A stretch of DNA of 31,242 bases, taken from the NCBI GenBank assembly GCA_021464525.1, contig JADRCO010000544.1, positions 1 to 31,242 of the forward strand, written 5' to 3'. Origin of the DNA: Rhizophagus sp. LPA8_4_AMF (Eukaryota > Glomeromycota > Glomeromycetes > Glomerales > Glomeraceae). The notes beneath the pieces were generated by a model. That model was given only the letters and a program-made list of their open reading frames with translations. It had not been told where the DNA came from and searched no databases. Every line of letters starts with the position of its first letter. Position 1 is the first letter of the stretch. Of the stretch, positions 21,784 to 31,041 are shown piece after piece. A program made the translations under genes and the position numbers.

Positions 21784-23979
21784 TTAAATGATAAACAAAC
21801 CATCGGGAGTTTTGTCTTTTTCTTCTGAATGAAGATTTGGATTGTTTTGTACTTCATCTATATAAATAAGATAAATTAGAATAATAATACTTTGATCATT
21901 ATTATAAATAATTTATTTTACTTACCATTAATACTAATATTTGATCGTTGCTGCTTTATTTCTCTCTCATAGTCATTTTGTACGTCTTCTATTATTAAAT
22001 AAATCAAAATTTAATAAAATATTCATTCTTATGTTCAACGAAAATTAGAACTAAATATTTAAAGCTTTACCATTCTCCATTTTCAATTTTTTAAATAATC
22101 TGGATGATCCTTTACTATCATTATCTAAAATTAAGATATAAATTAGTATTTACTCATTATAAAACTCTAATATAAGAATAAATTACCTTCCAAATTAATT
22201 GATCTATACTGCTTACTTGATTCACTAAGATCACTAGCAGCTATAAGGAAAATCAATTATATAATATTTTATTTACATAAAAATTCAATGTTATTTTAAT
22301 AAATACTTACTATTAACAGAAATACTAAAGTCATATGATCTACTGATATAAAATGCTATATTTAAAGAAAATGATTATCTCAATCTATTTATTAATTAAA
22401 GGATTTGTACTAATACATTATTAATTTTATATTACCTTTTTGTTCTTCTATTATTATTTAATTTTAAAAAAAAGATATCTTTAATTATAATTTTAAGAAA
22501 AAAAAATTAAGTAGTTAATAAACATTAAAAAAGCATACCTTCTGTTGCATTTTTTGGTTCATAAAGATTTTCAAATTTATAAATTTTGCTTGTAAATAGT
22601 TTACTACTCAAAATATTGCTTGTTTTTTTATCTACTTTTATTATTGTTTGAGGTAGTTCATCAGGTTTATTTTGATAATATGATTTAATTTCGTTCATTT
22701 CATCAAAAAGTGTATAAATATCAGGTCTTTTTAGTGGATTAGCATCCCAACATTGTTCCATTAAACTTTTATATTTTGAAGGAATTTCTGATATAATTTT
22801 TGGTCTTATACCATCAATGATATTAAGTACAAGAATACAATCATGCTCATAATTCATAAATGGAGGTTGTCCAAATGAAATTTCCCACATAAGCATTGCA
22901 ATACTATAAATATCAGATTTAAAAGTATATTCTTTTCCATTAATAACTTCAGGCGCTATGTAAGGAAGATTTCCATATATACTTGTTGATGCTTTGTCTG
23001 CAGGACCACAAAATCCAAGATCACTAATACGCCAAGAATCATTAAGCTGTGAATATAATATATTTCCAGAATGTAAATCTCTATGAATTAAATTTTCTTT
23101 ATGAACATTATAAAGATTATCAATTATTAAAAAAGTAATTTTAATTCTTTCATTCCATGTAAGTTGATTATGATTTTGTTGTAAATATTCTCTTAAATTC
23201 ATATCAAACTCTTCCATTATAAGCAAATAGTTTCCATTTGATGGATTTTGTGATAAACCAAAACATTGAATGACAGATGCATGTTTGTTGCCTAAAGTTA
23301 AATGTGATTTAGCCTTTAAAATAATAAATTTTATTATTAATAATTAAATTTTAAATTTAATTTCTTTAAATATTTTTAAGTTACAAACCTCTTCAAACCA
23401 ACTTTGACTTGCATTTTCAACATTTTTTAATTCTTTAAGTATTACAGCATGAGTTCCATATCTTATTAATTGTTGCTCTTTAGAATCCCATTCAACATAT
23501 CTTCCATCAACCCAATCTGCCGTATAAATCTCTGAGAATCCACCTTTTGTCAGATATTTAATATTTTGTAAATTATTAAATGGGATCCATTCAATAATAA
23601 CATTTGGTCTGAATGTTTCCATTTGACAATTTTTTATTAAATTATCAATATCATTATTTCCAGAAGTCCAATTTGAAAAATTATCTTTTAAATAATTTCG
23701 AACACAATATTCACAATATAATGTAGCTAAACATTTTTGGTTACAATTTTCACAAACTCTTCTTGTTCCGTCATTATTAAGAATTTTATCTCGGTCATAA
23801 TCTTTATTATTTAATCTTATTGCTTCAGCTTTTTCTTCTTCTGTAAGAGATTCGTCAGCAAGAATGAATTGTTCACGAAATTCATAATCTTCGTGAAAGC
23901 TATTGTGAGCATTAAAATCAATTGATGCAAACGCTCTCATAAGCGCCGCATAAATTAAATCTCTTCGAATATTAGACAT
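21784..23979 (-). CDS. Protein kinase B with a tail of short phase-1 exons, eight exons
   Basis: Model: complement join of 21784-21857, 21926-21988, 22071-22124, 22187-22240, 22311-22355, 22436-22447, 22539-23313 and 23389-23979, giving 555 aa. Every intron (62-91 nt) has GT..AG ends. The N-terminus has a small Cys cluster (Cys76, 79, 83, 89, 92). The kinase domain starts near residue 130 (EWIPFNNLQNIKYL). Visible parts are the Gly loop TKGGFSEIY (144-152), VILK with Lys182, alpha-C Glu197, HRDLHSGN (Asp276), DLG for DFG (295-297), APE and DIYSIAMLMWE. It looks active; the loop reads K-G-G-F rather than G-x-G-x-F, so ATP binding may be unusual. After residue 455 the tail is coded by six small exons of 12, 45, 54, 54, 63 and 74 nt, all entered in phase 1, giving a polar, charged tail ending PDGLFII. 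Without splicing at the first of these introns the protein would end in GMLF. Confidence 0.87.
22436..22447 (-). other. 12-nt microexon of kinase B
   Basis: AAGAACAAAAAG lies between a TAATAG acceptor and a GTAATA donor. With one base from the previous exon it codes Glu-Glu-Gln-Lys and leaves one base over, so it is phase 1 on both sides. I infer it because skipping or including it both keep the frame into the next exon, and because the paralog family often continues 'NATEEEQK'. Confidence 0.7.
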
Positions 23980-26414
23980 TTTTGTAAAAGAAAAAATTAT
24001 TTACAAAAAAAAAAAAAAAAAAGTTTCCATAAACGGTTTAAACAAATAAGTTGTGCAACCACCAAAATTTTAATATTGTCTACTGACCTGCCTGTCATGT
24101 GCTGCATTGTTAAACAAAATAATGATCATCTGATCATACAATATAGACAAAAAAAAATGTCATTACTGGCAACTTGGATTTTTTATTATTCTTTTTTTTT
24201 TATTTGTACATATATGATGTAAAAACTACTACAAATGACGTTAAAGTTAAGCTCTTGTAGACTAGAATTAATTTCTGCAAATATAATTTGAAAATGATTT
24301 TGGAATATCCTATACACTTTTACATTTACTATATCTATTGCAGATAATTTTATTATCTGAAATGAAAAATGATAACATAGACAATCATCATCACAAATAC
24401 GGCAATTGAAATTTATTTTACTATGAATTTAAAGGTGTTTCATTTTTGAATTCTATGATGATTTGACAAAACTGGTTTTTTTCCAAAATCAATAATATTT
24501 TTATTTTAGCTATTACTTGGGATATTTTTTTATTGGCAATTGATGTTTAATGAGCCAAATTTGAAATTTCGAATGAAAAAGCGAAAATCAAAAATTAAAA
24601 TATTGTTAATTTTCATTATATTTCGATATTATAAACAGTAACATATTTTTCAGGCAAAATTTATTACCTTTTTCGTAACATAATGAGATTATAAAAATTA
24701 AAATTCAACTATGTATTAGATAATTTCCTCAACTCAAGGAAACTTTTTTTAAAAAAAAAATTCAGAGATTATTTCTTAATAATTTTTTATTGTAGGAAAA
24801 AAAAATTATTACAATTGGAGACAAATATTTAATAGTATAAGACAATACAAATCCATTTTCTGGGTATATCTGGATAACATTATTGATAACTGTATCTATT
24901 CGATGAGCGACCCTATAAAATGATCCTTATTTCAAACTCTAATTTTCCGATTATCACTTTCTATTCACTTTAATCAGTTTAATGCAACAAAAATCATTTA
25001 ATATGACTCCCTAAGAATTTAAGCCACGAGAAATTTTACCCACCATTTGCGTAAAATTCTTGAATATCCTGATGGTTCACGAATTTTTTGTAAATTTTCC
25101 AAAATACCGAGGTGAGCAAAAATAAATACCGGTATTATTATTAGCAAAGAACAATCACATTATTGAAGTAATTATATTATAGAAAAAAGAAATTGGCTGA
25201 TAATAAAGCGCGATCAATGTGATAAGGTTGTAGGTAAATAAAAATTATTTAATCATTGTACAATATTCTAATACTATTACCGCAAAATAATTAAAAGGAC
25301 TTTTGAAAGTTATTTAAACTGAATGAAATGACGTTTGATAAAAGAAAACATTGTACCATATTAAGCCCAAAAACAGTAATAACACATTTTAGAGATACGT
25401 TAATACTTAATAATACTGGAATATTACTTAACTATCGATATCTGTCTTCTTGCGTCTTCGTATATGGATATTTTGCTATAAGTATCGAAAAAGTATTTTT
25501 CTTAACAAGACAAAAGCCTTTGGGGATTAATATTATCTTACTATATTATCTTATAACAAAGTTATGTTAACCTATTATTTATACCTTTAAACGGAAACTG
25601 GACCAAAAATAATCCGTCATCCCTTTTAAACGAAACAATTTTATTAAATCATATTAGTAAGTGCAAGAGCGATACTAAACATACTATGTATCCTAACGGT
25701 TGTAGAAATTTTACGCCAAATTTTGCCAGATTTACGAAAGAAAAATTCTTTAAATCTGAAATTTGTAGAATTTATTTATCGTATCTAATTTTTTTTTTTA
25801 AATGATAAAAAAATAGAATTTTTATATATTAATATATATCAAGTAAATAGCAAATAAAGTCTTTTGATATTTTAGGTTGGAACCATTTACCAATTACTCA
25901 CAAAGCGAATAATAAACATTTTGCTAGAGTTAACAAATTTCTACTTAATTCTGGCCAAAATAATTAACTCTGCTCAAAATTAGGATAACTATTTTTATCC
26001 CCCAACCCGCTTTTTTTGAAGTTTATACAAAAAAGAGATAAATCTTTATAATTTTTCATAACATATTTTTACAACATCGGTTATCACATAAAGGTAAAAA
26101 GTAATATAAGAAAATTTCATATAGCATTTCCGAATTTTATTTAATTTATTAGATACAATAAATAAAATATAAAGTTTTCGTTATCTGTTATTAATTTAGT
26201 TGATTTGGCAAAGTAACAACACATCGATAAATAAGTATAAAGACAAGCACAAAATGTGTTATAATTAAGAATGGTTTTTTTTACAAATCCAAAATTTATG
26301 TATTATATTTATTTTTGTATAAGGAAAAGTTAATTCGTTACAAATACTTGTAAATAAAAACAGAAAAGTACAAATAATTGTGATTTTCTACATTATATAA
26401 ACGTCATTATATAT
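23980..26414. other. Intergenic, no intact gene seen
   Basis: Directly upstream of kinase B (24005-24022) is an A run, read as poly-T in its 5' leader. At 24903 lies copy 2 of the dispersed repeat. Around 25032-25062 the sequence GAAATTTTACCCACC...GCGTAAAATTC is a loose inverted repeat, and a related string (GAAATTTTACGCCAAATTTT) occurs at 25707. An 80-codon ATG-initiated frame at 25328-25570 has no recognisable feature, so I do not call it a gene. Confidence 0.4.
24903..24975 (+). repeat. Dispersed repeat copy 2 (ATGAGCGACCC...)
   Basis: Begins ATGAGCGACCCTATAAAATG and aligns with the copy at 20724 through CTAATTTT and ACTTTCTATTCACTTTAAT, with scattered substitutions and small indels. Confidence 0.65.
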
Positions 26415-27303
26415 ACAACAATTTTAATTGAATTAGTAATTTGTCTAATTTCAGATAATTCTTCAAATTGAGATTAACCTTTACTGCCTCAACATTTATT
26501 TCCAAATTTTAATTTTTCTTGTGCCGAGAATAACAACCACATTATCTCTCTGTAAAATGTATATAAAATATTATTTTTTAAAAAAATGTTGATATTAATA
26601 TGTAATAAAGTTTTAAGGTTAATATTTACCTGAGCAAAAATCCAAGATAAACAAAGTTGACCTGAAATTACGCCTTTCTTTTCTGCAAATCCATTAAATT
26701 TATATACAGTTTCCAAATTTTATTGAAATTTTCACCTTGAAAACATTGGTTCAAAATAAAATATACACATATATATTTGTAAATCGCTACGTTTTCATAA
26801 AATACAAGGATAATTTAAAATATAGCAAATCCTGTACTATTAGAAATCCGCGTCTATAATGAGGACTATAAGTTACTATAATGACATGTAATTCATGACA
26901 AGTTTCCATAATTCTATTTGTTTCAATCAAGAGTCTATATTCAATCTTAAAAATAATCTCATACAAGATCAAGAAGGGTACATATTAATCATGTTGAATG
27001 TTAAATATAATGTCGATATTATAAATAAAATCGATATAATTACTTGAACTGCGACAATAGGATGAAACGTTGAAGAGGTTCTGCGGAACATTCAGAAAGA
27101 CATTCAGAAACCAAGATATATTTAATTTTTCCTTCTTTAACAAGTTCTGCTAGAGCGCAAACAGTATTTTCAATGGGTCTACACTATACAAGATATAATT
27201 CATAAAAATAATTATTTTTGTTCACGTAAGAAGATCTTACACGATGCTGATAATAAAGATCGATATAACCCACTCCTAATACTTTTTTGCAAGCTTGATT
27301 ATA
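26415..27303 (-). pseudogene. Dead aldo/keto reductase
   Basis: Reads on the minus strand in decayed exons. First NQACKKVLGVGYIDLYYQHR ending at a GTAAGA donor; after an AG, RPIENTVCALAELVKEGKIK and SECSAEPLQRF. Next comes IEYRLLIETNRIMETCHEL with VTYSPHYRRGFL, then FQGENFNK, and in another frame FNGFAEKKGVISGQLCLSWI up to an AG|GTAAAT donor at 26630. The last pieces are NVVVILGTRK and EELSEIRQITNSIKIV near 26420-26550. These match, in order, the middle and C-terminal parts of NADPH-dependent aldo/keto reductases (DLYYQHR sheet, ELVKEGKIKYLG, YSPLGRGFL, AEKKG.TPGQLCLSW). The N-terminal third, including the catalytic Asp/Tyr region, is missing. Internal stops and frame changes show it is not functional. 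Confidence 0.82.
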
Positions 27304-27386
27304 CTTATAAAATATTAAACCATAAAAATCCAAATATTGAATTTATTAGATGTGACGATTGTGAGGAGTGGTATGTCATAGGTTTA

Positions 27387-27413
27387 CACAAATTGATCAC
27401 CTGATCAATTGTG
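27387..27413. promoter_or_regulatory. Near-perfect palindrome around TGATCA motifs
   Basis: CACAAATTGATCA (27387-27399), two bases, then TGATCAATTGTG (27402-27413). The arms are complementary except for one extra A. A further TGATCA follows at 27415-27420. It lies about 110 bp upstream of the F-box 3 ATG and also just upstream of the reductase relic, so it may be a protein-binding site or a small hairpin. Confidence 0.4.
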
Positions 27414-27525
27414 CTGATCACCGTATTGTCATGCACTCATACACATGCCGATCATGAAATAAATTTGACCTAATTTGCTAATCTAAAACGAATACCCCTT
27501 TTTTTTCTCTCTTCCGTCTATCATT

Positions 27526-29160
27526 ATGGCGTGTTCAAAAATATTTTCAGGAAATATGCCAGAATTAACAAGTAAAATCATACAATATTTACAGTATGAT
27601 CTTTTAGCATTACATTCATGTATTTTTGTCAATAGATTATGGTGTCGTATAGCGATTCCATTATTATGGGAAGACCCATTTTCAAAGAAATTAAAACTTC
27701 CTAAAAATCATAATATTTTTGAACCTTCTTTATATAAATTAAATGATGATGATAAAACAAAATTAAATGAATTTGGAATTAATAATGAATTATTTTCTTT
27801 AAATACATTATTTAATTATTCCAGTTTTATTAAAAGTTTGGATACTTATACATTTGTTTATTCTGTTAAAAATTGGATTAAAACTAAAATATCTGTTAAT
27901 ATAATGGAATCAACAAAATTTATTTTTTTTTTATTAATCAAAATATTTATTGAAAATGGAATTAGTTTACATACTTTTGAAGTTGAAATTCCTATAACTT
28001 TAAGTGTTGTTGGGGATAAATGTTTTAATTCTACTTTTGAATTAATTTTAAAAAATCCAAATTTTATTAATAATGTTAAAAATTTAATTCTTTATTTTAG
28101 TGAAAGAATGGAAAATATAGAATTTTTAGAAATTTTTTATTATAATTGTAATTCAATTTCATCACTTCATATTTTAGCTCCAATGGATGATGATGAACAA
28201 GTTGAAAAGAATTTATCCCAAATTATTAAATCACAACAAAATCTTAAAAAAATTTCTTTTGAATATCATTTTGAATATACTTTAAATTGTTTAAAGGATT
28301 CTTATTGTTTAAATACCTTAAAAACTATTATATTCTATGGAATTAGGTTTAATAGTATGGTTGATTTAAAGGAAGTATTTGAACAACTATATGTTTTAGA
28401 ATCTGTTCATATTTTAGATTGTTATTCTTTAAATTCTGATATTATTAATCAAATTATTAATTTATCTAAACCATTCAAATTAAAATCTTTATTTATAAAT
28501 GAAATATTAGAAATTGAATCATTACAATTATTATTACAAAAATCTGGTGATTATATAGAATATTTTGGTCTTAGATCAAGAAGTCATATATTAAAACAAC
28601 AATTATTGGAAATAATTAAATTTTATTGTACAAGGATTAAATTTTTTGAATTATTTGAATTTGATAAAAAAGAACTTTGGCCAACATTTGATTTAATTGA
28701 AAATATTGGACAAAATCTTAATTTTATTTCCATTGATCTTCATGAATTTTATCAATATCAATTAGATCATGATACTGAACTTAGTTCAATTATATTACAA
28801 AATTTAGGTCAAATTTTACCTCATAAATTAGAATATTTAAATTTAGTTTTTAAGATTAATACAGATGATTTGGAAATATTTTTTAAGAATTCTCAAAATA
28901 TTTTTATTAAAAAATTATTAATTAAAAATAAGATTTATAATGAAAGTGAAGATATTTTACCTTATATAAAAGAATATGTTATGAAAGAAAAAAGGGTTAT
29001 GTATTTAGCTATAGAAGAAAGTTTCTGTGATGAAAAAAAGAAGAATTTGTTTTCTTTAAAAGATGAAGTAAGAGAGTTTCAATTACATAATATTAAAATT
29101 CAAAATTATAATGATTTATTTATAGATATTTATGATTTTGTAAATGATAAAGATAAGTAA
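27526..29160 (+). CDS. F-box protein 3, paralog of F-box 1
   Basis: Single exon, 544 aa. The ATG follows a pyrimidine-rich leader (CCCCTTTTTTTTCTCTCTTC), typical of fungal starts. The F-box is at residues 5-50 (MPELTSKIIQYL, VNRLWC, LLWEDPFS). The remainder is an LRR-like solenoid (SQQNLKKISFEYHF, ESVHILDCYSLNSDIINQII, KLEYLNLVFKI, ILPYIKEYVMKEKRVMYLAI). Alignment by eye with F-box 1 runs end to end, with the same length and many identical blocks, so the two are duplicates about 22 kb apart. Differences cluster in the solenoid part, consistent with changed target specificity, though I have not measured this. By family it is an adaptor of SCF ubiquitin ligases; its target is unknown. Confidence 0.92.
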   Translation: MACSKIFSGNMPELTSKIIQYLQYDLLALHSCIFVNRLWCRIAIPLLWEDPFSKKLKLPKNHNIFEPSLYKLNDDDKTKLNEFGINNELFSLNTLFNYSSFIKSLDTYTFVYSVKNWIKTKISVNIMESTKFIFFLLIKIFIENGISLHTFEVEIPITLSVVGDKCFNSTFELILKNPNFINNVKNLILYFSERMENIEFLEIFYYNCNSISSLHILAPMDDDEQVEKNLSQIIKSQQNLKKISFEYHFEYTLNCLKDSYCLNTLKTIIFYGIRFNSMVDLKEVFEQLYVLESVHILDCYSLNSDIINQIINLSKPFKLKSLFINEILEIESLQLLLQKSGDYIEYFGLRSRSHILKQQLLEIIKFYCTRIKFFELFEFDKKELWPTFDLIENIGQNLNFISIDLHEFYQYQLDHDTELSSIILQNLGQILPHKLEYLNLVFKINTDDLEIFFKNSQNIFIKKLLIKNKIYNESEDILPYIKEYVMKEKRVMYLAIEESFCDEKKKNLFSLKDEVREFQLHNIKIQNYNDLFIDIYDFVNDKDK

Positions 29161-29710
29161 ATATATAGTAGTATATATATTTTTTTTTTAGAGTTGTAAT
29201 TGATGTATTGTATTTAGTTATTTTTATATTTATATATGGGTATATTAAATAAATTTTATTAAATATTTATGATATATATTTTTATGAGTGATTTTGAAAC
29301 ATTTAACCTAAATTTTATTAAATTTGCTTACATTTTTTAAAAGTAAAATTCAGATTGAAATTTATAAAACTGACTTCTACCTTAATTTAGGGGATAAAAA
29401 AAAGTAATTGTAAAGGAGTAAACTTACTATTGTTTCAATATATTGGCCGCTAATAATTGGTCAAGATAATTTCCAAAAAAAAATACAATTCTTACCACTC
29501 ACTTTAACATTTATGAATAAATTGTAATTATATATGCATATGAATCATTTGATATAACTCCAATCAAAGCAATTTCAATGTTCTCTAATAAATGCAAACC
29601 ATCAACTGACTTAAATGTAAATATCAAGGATTTGAAATAATAATTTCGAAAAATTATTATAATTTACCCACATATCGCGTTTTGTTTTTTTGCTGTTTGC
29701 AATCAATGTT
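29161..29710. other. Intergenic, no gene seen
   Basis: 3' flank of F-box 3 with TATATAT and T-rich sequence (29160-29260), then AT-rich spacer. The last 60 bp (TATCGCGTTTTGTTTTTTTGCTG) would be the former promoter of the following F-box relic. Confidence 0.45.
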
Positions 29711-30400
29711 ATGACTTGTTCAAAAACAATTTCAAGAGATATGCCTGAATCACATAATATTTACGGAATGACTATTTTCATGCCGAATAAATGACGTTGG
29801 CATGACATTCATATATATTATACAATAGATTGTGGTGTCGTATAGCAACTTCACTATTACAGAAAGACCCATCTTCAAAGATTAAAACTTCTTAAAAACA
29901 TATGTTTTCGTAAATTTCTTACAAAGCAAAATTAAATGAATATGTAATTTAATAATAATTAATAATTTTTTTTTTTATTCAAGTTTTATTAATATTTATA
30001 TGCATATACTATACATTTATTCATTATATAAAAAAGTTGCATATATTAAATCATGAATTAAAATTGTACAAATACGCACTCTAAAATCATTTATCTTTTA
30101 TGGAATTCATTTTTAAAATTGATTTAAAAGAAAGTATATATTAATTTAATGTTTTGTAACCTTTTTATATTCTAATACTATTCCACAAAATATTAATCTA
30201 ATTAAACCATTCACGTTAAAATCATTGTCTACGTCTCTACGATTGAAATTTTAAAATTAAATCATTATTATCATTCATATGGGCCGATTTGACGCATCAT
30301 ACCAATAGTAACCAATTCCCATTACTATGAAATTATCACATGCAATGCGTCAAATCCGCCCATTTGTTATTACAAATATCCGGTGATTATATAGAAAATG
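29711..30400 (+). pseudogene. Dead F-box gene, tandem copy of F-box 3
   Basis: Begins ATG at 29711 with MTCSKTISRDMPE, matching MACSKIFSGNMPE of F-box 3, and then loses the frame. NRLWCRIATSLLQKDPSSK is still readable in another frame near 29825-29885. Most of the middle is deleted or unrecognisable. Near 30203-30245 KPFTLKSL matches KPFKLKSL of F-box 3, and at 30370-30400 LLLQISGDYIE matches its LLLQKSGDYIE. Between these two pieces an 85-bp inverted-repeat element is inserted. Stops, frameshifts and the insertion make it non-functional. Confidence 0.88.
30279..30363. mobile_element. 85-bp inverted-repeat (MITE-like) insertion in the F-box relic
   Basis: The left arm ATGGGCCGATTTGACGCAT (30279-30297) and right arm ATGCGTCAAATCCGCCCAT (30345-30363) are 19-bp inverted repeats with one mismatch. 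A small inner inverted repeat (TAGTAA/TTACTA) occurs as well. Compared with F-box 3 the element interrupts a continuous coding block (ESLQLLLQK), so it is an insertion. It is markedly more GC-rich than its surroundings. No clear target-site duplication is visible and the family is unknown. Confidence 0.8.
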
Positions 30401-30783
30401 TTAAAGTAATTGCTATTTGAACTAAAAAAGTGATCTCGAATTGTTTACATCTATAAAATATAAATTTTCTCGCTCCTATAGTAATTTTACAAAGATTTTA
30501 TTCATTGATAACGAAAATTTTGAAATAATTTCCAAATAAATTGAATGTTTGAATTCTCTCAATAAAGTGTAACATTTTTTTAAATCTTTATTTATTAAAA
30601 GACTAATCGAAATACATCGACCACCTACCAACTGTAAATGTACATAATAATGCCCTATACTAAACCAAAACCACCTAAGTCTTGTCGAACAACTCACGTT
30701 AACTTGGTTATATTCTTGTAATTCTTCTTTCGATGTTTTATATTTCTACTATTTTTCACTTTGCTGACTATCAGACTTCGTGA
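30401..30783. other. Intergenic, no gene seen
   Basis: AT-rich spacer between the F-box relic and the second hAT-like element. The minus-strand open stretch at 30476-30697 has no recognisable domain and no support, so I do not call it. Confidence 0.45.
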
Positions 30784-31041
30784 CATTGTTCGAAAAAATG
30801 ACTTGAAATGACCAAATGACTCAAATGATAAATGATAAATGACATGTCATTTCAATGCTCAAATGACAAATGACCTGGGTCATTTGAATGTAATCTTGGC
30901 CAGCATTATAATTTTTGCCTACACTATAGTCACATGATTATTTATACGATAAATATTAAAATGACAAATGATTATGAATAATGACAAATGATTTCCTAAA
31001 TCATTTAAATAATCAAATGACCAGGTCATTTCCGAACACTG
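30784..31041. mobile_element. Second hAT-like MITE, 258 bp, same family as the element at 16391
   Basis: The right end (AAATGACCAGGTCATTTCCGAACACTG, quoted in parts: TCATTTCCGAACACTG) is the inverse of the left end of the 92-bp element at 16391. The left end reads CATTGTTCG, a damaged CAGTGTTCGG. The interior holds at least 14 AAATGA(C/T) words in both orientations, typical of hAT subterminal transposase-binding repeats. About 95 bp in the middle (30890-30960) is unrelated to the short copy. Flanks are CTTCGTGA and CTTTATAG, which differ by four transitions if they were once one 8-bp duplication. No coding capacity. Confidence 0.8.

Noticed and set aside
25328..25570. 80-codon plus-strand frame with an ATG
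   Set aside because: No motif, no neighbouring support, no paralog in the window; left uncalled.
30476..30697. 73-codon minus-strand frame
   Set aside because: No recognisable domain and no ATG-initiated protein with family resemblance.
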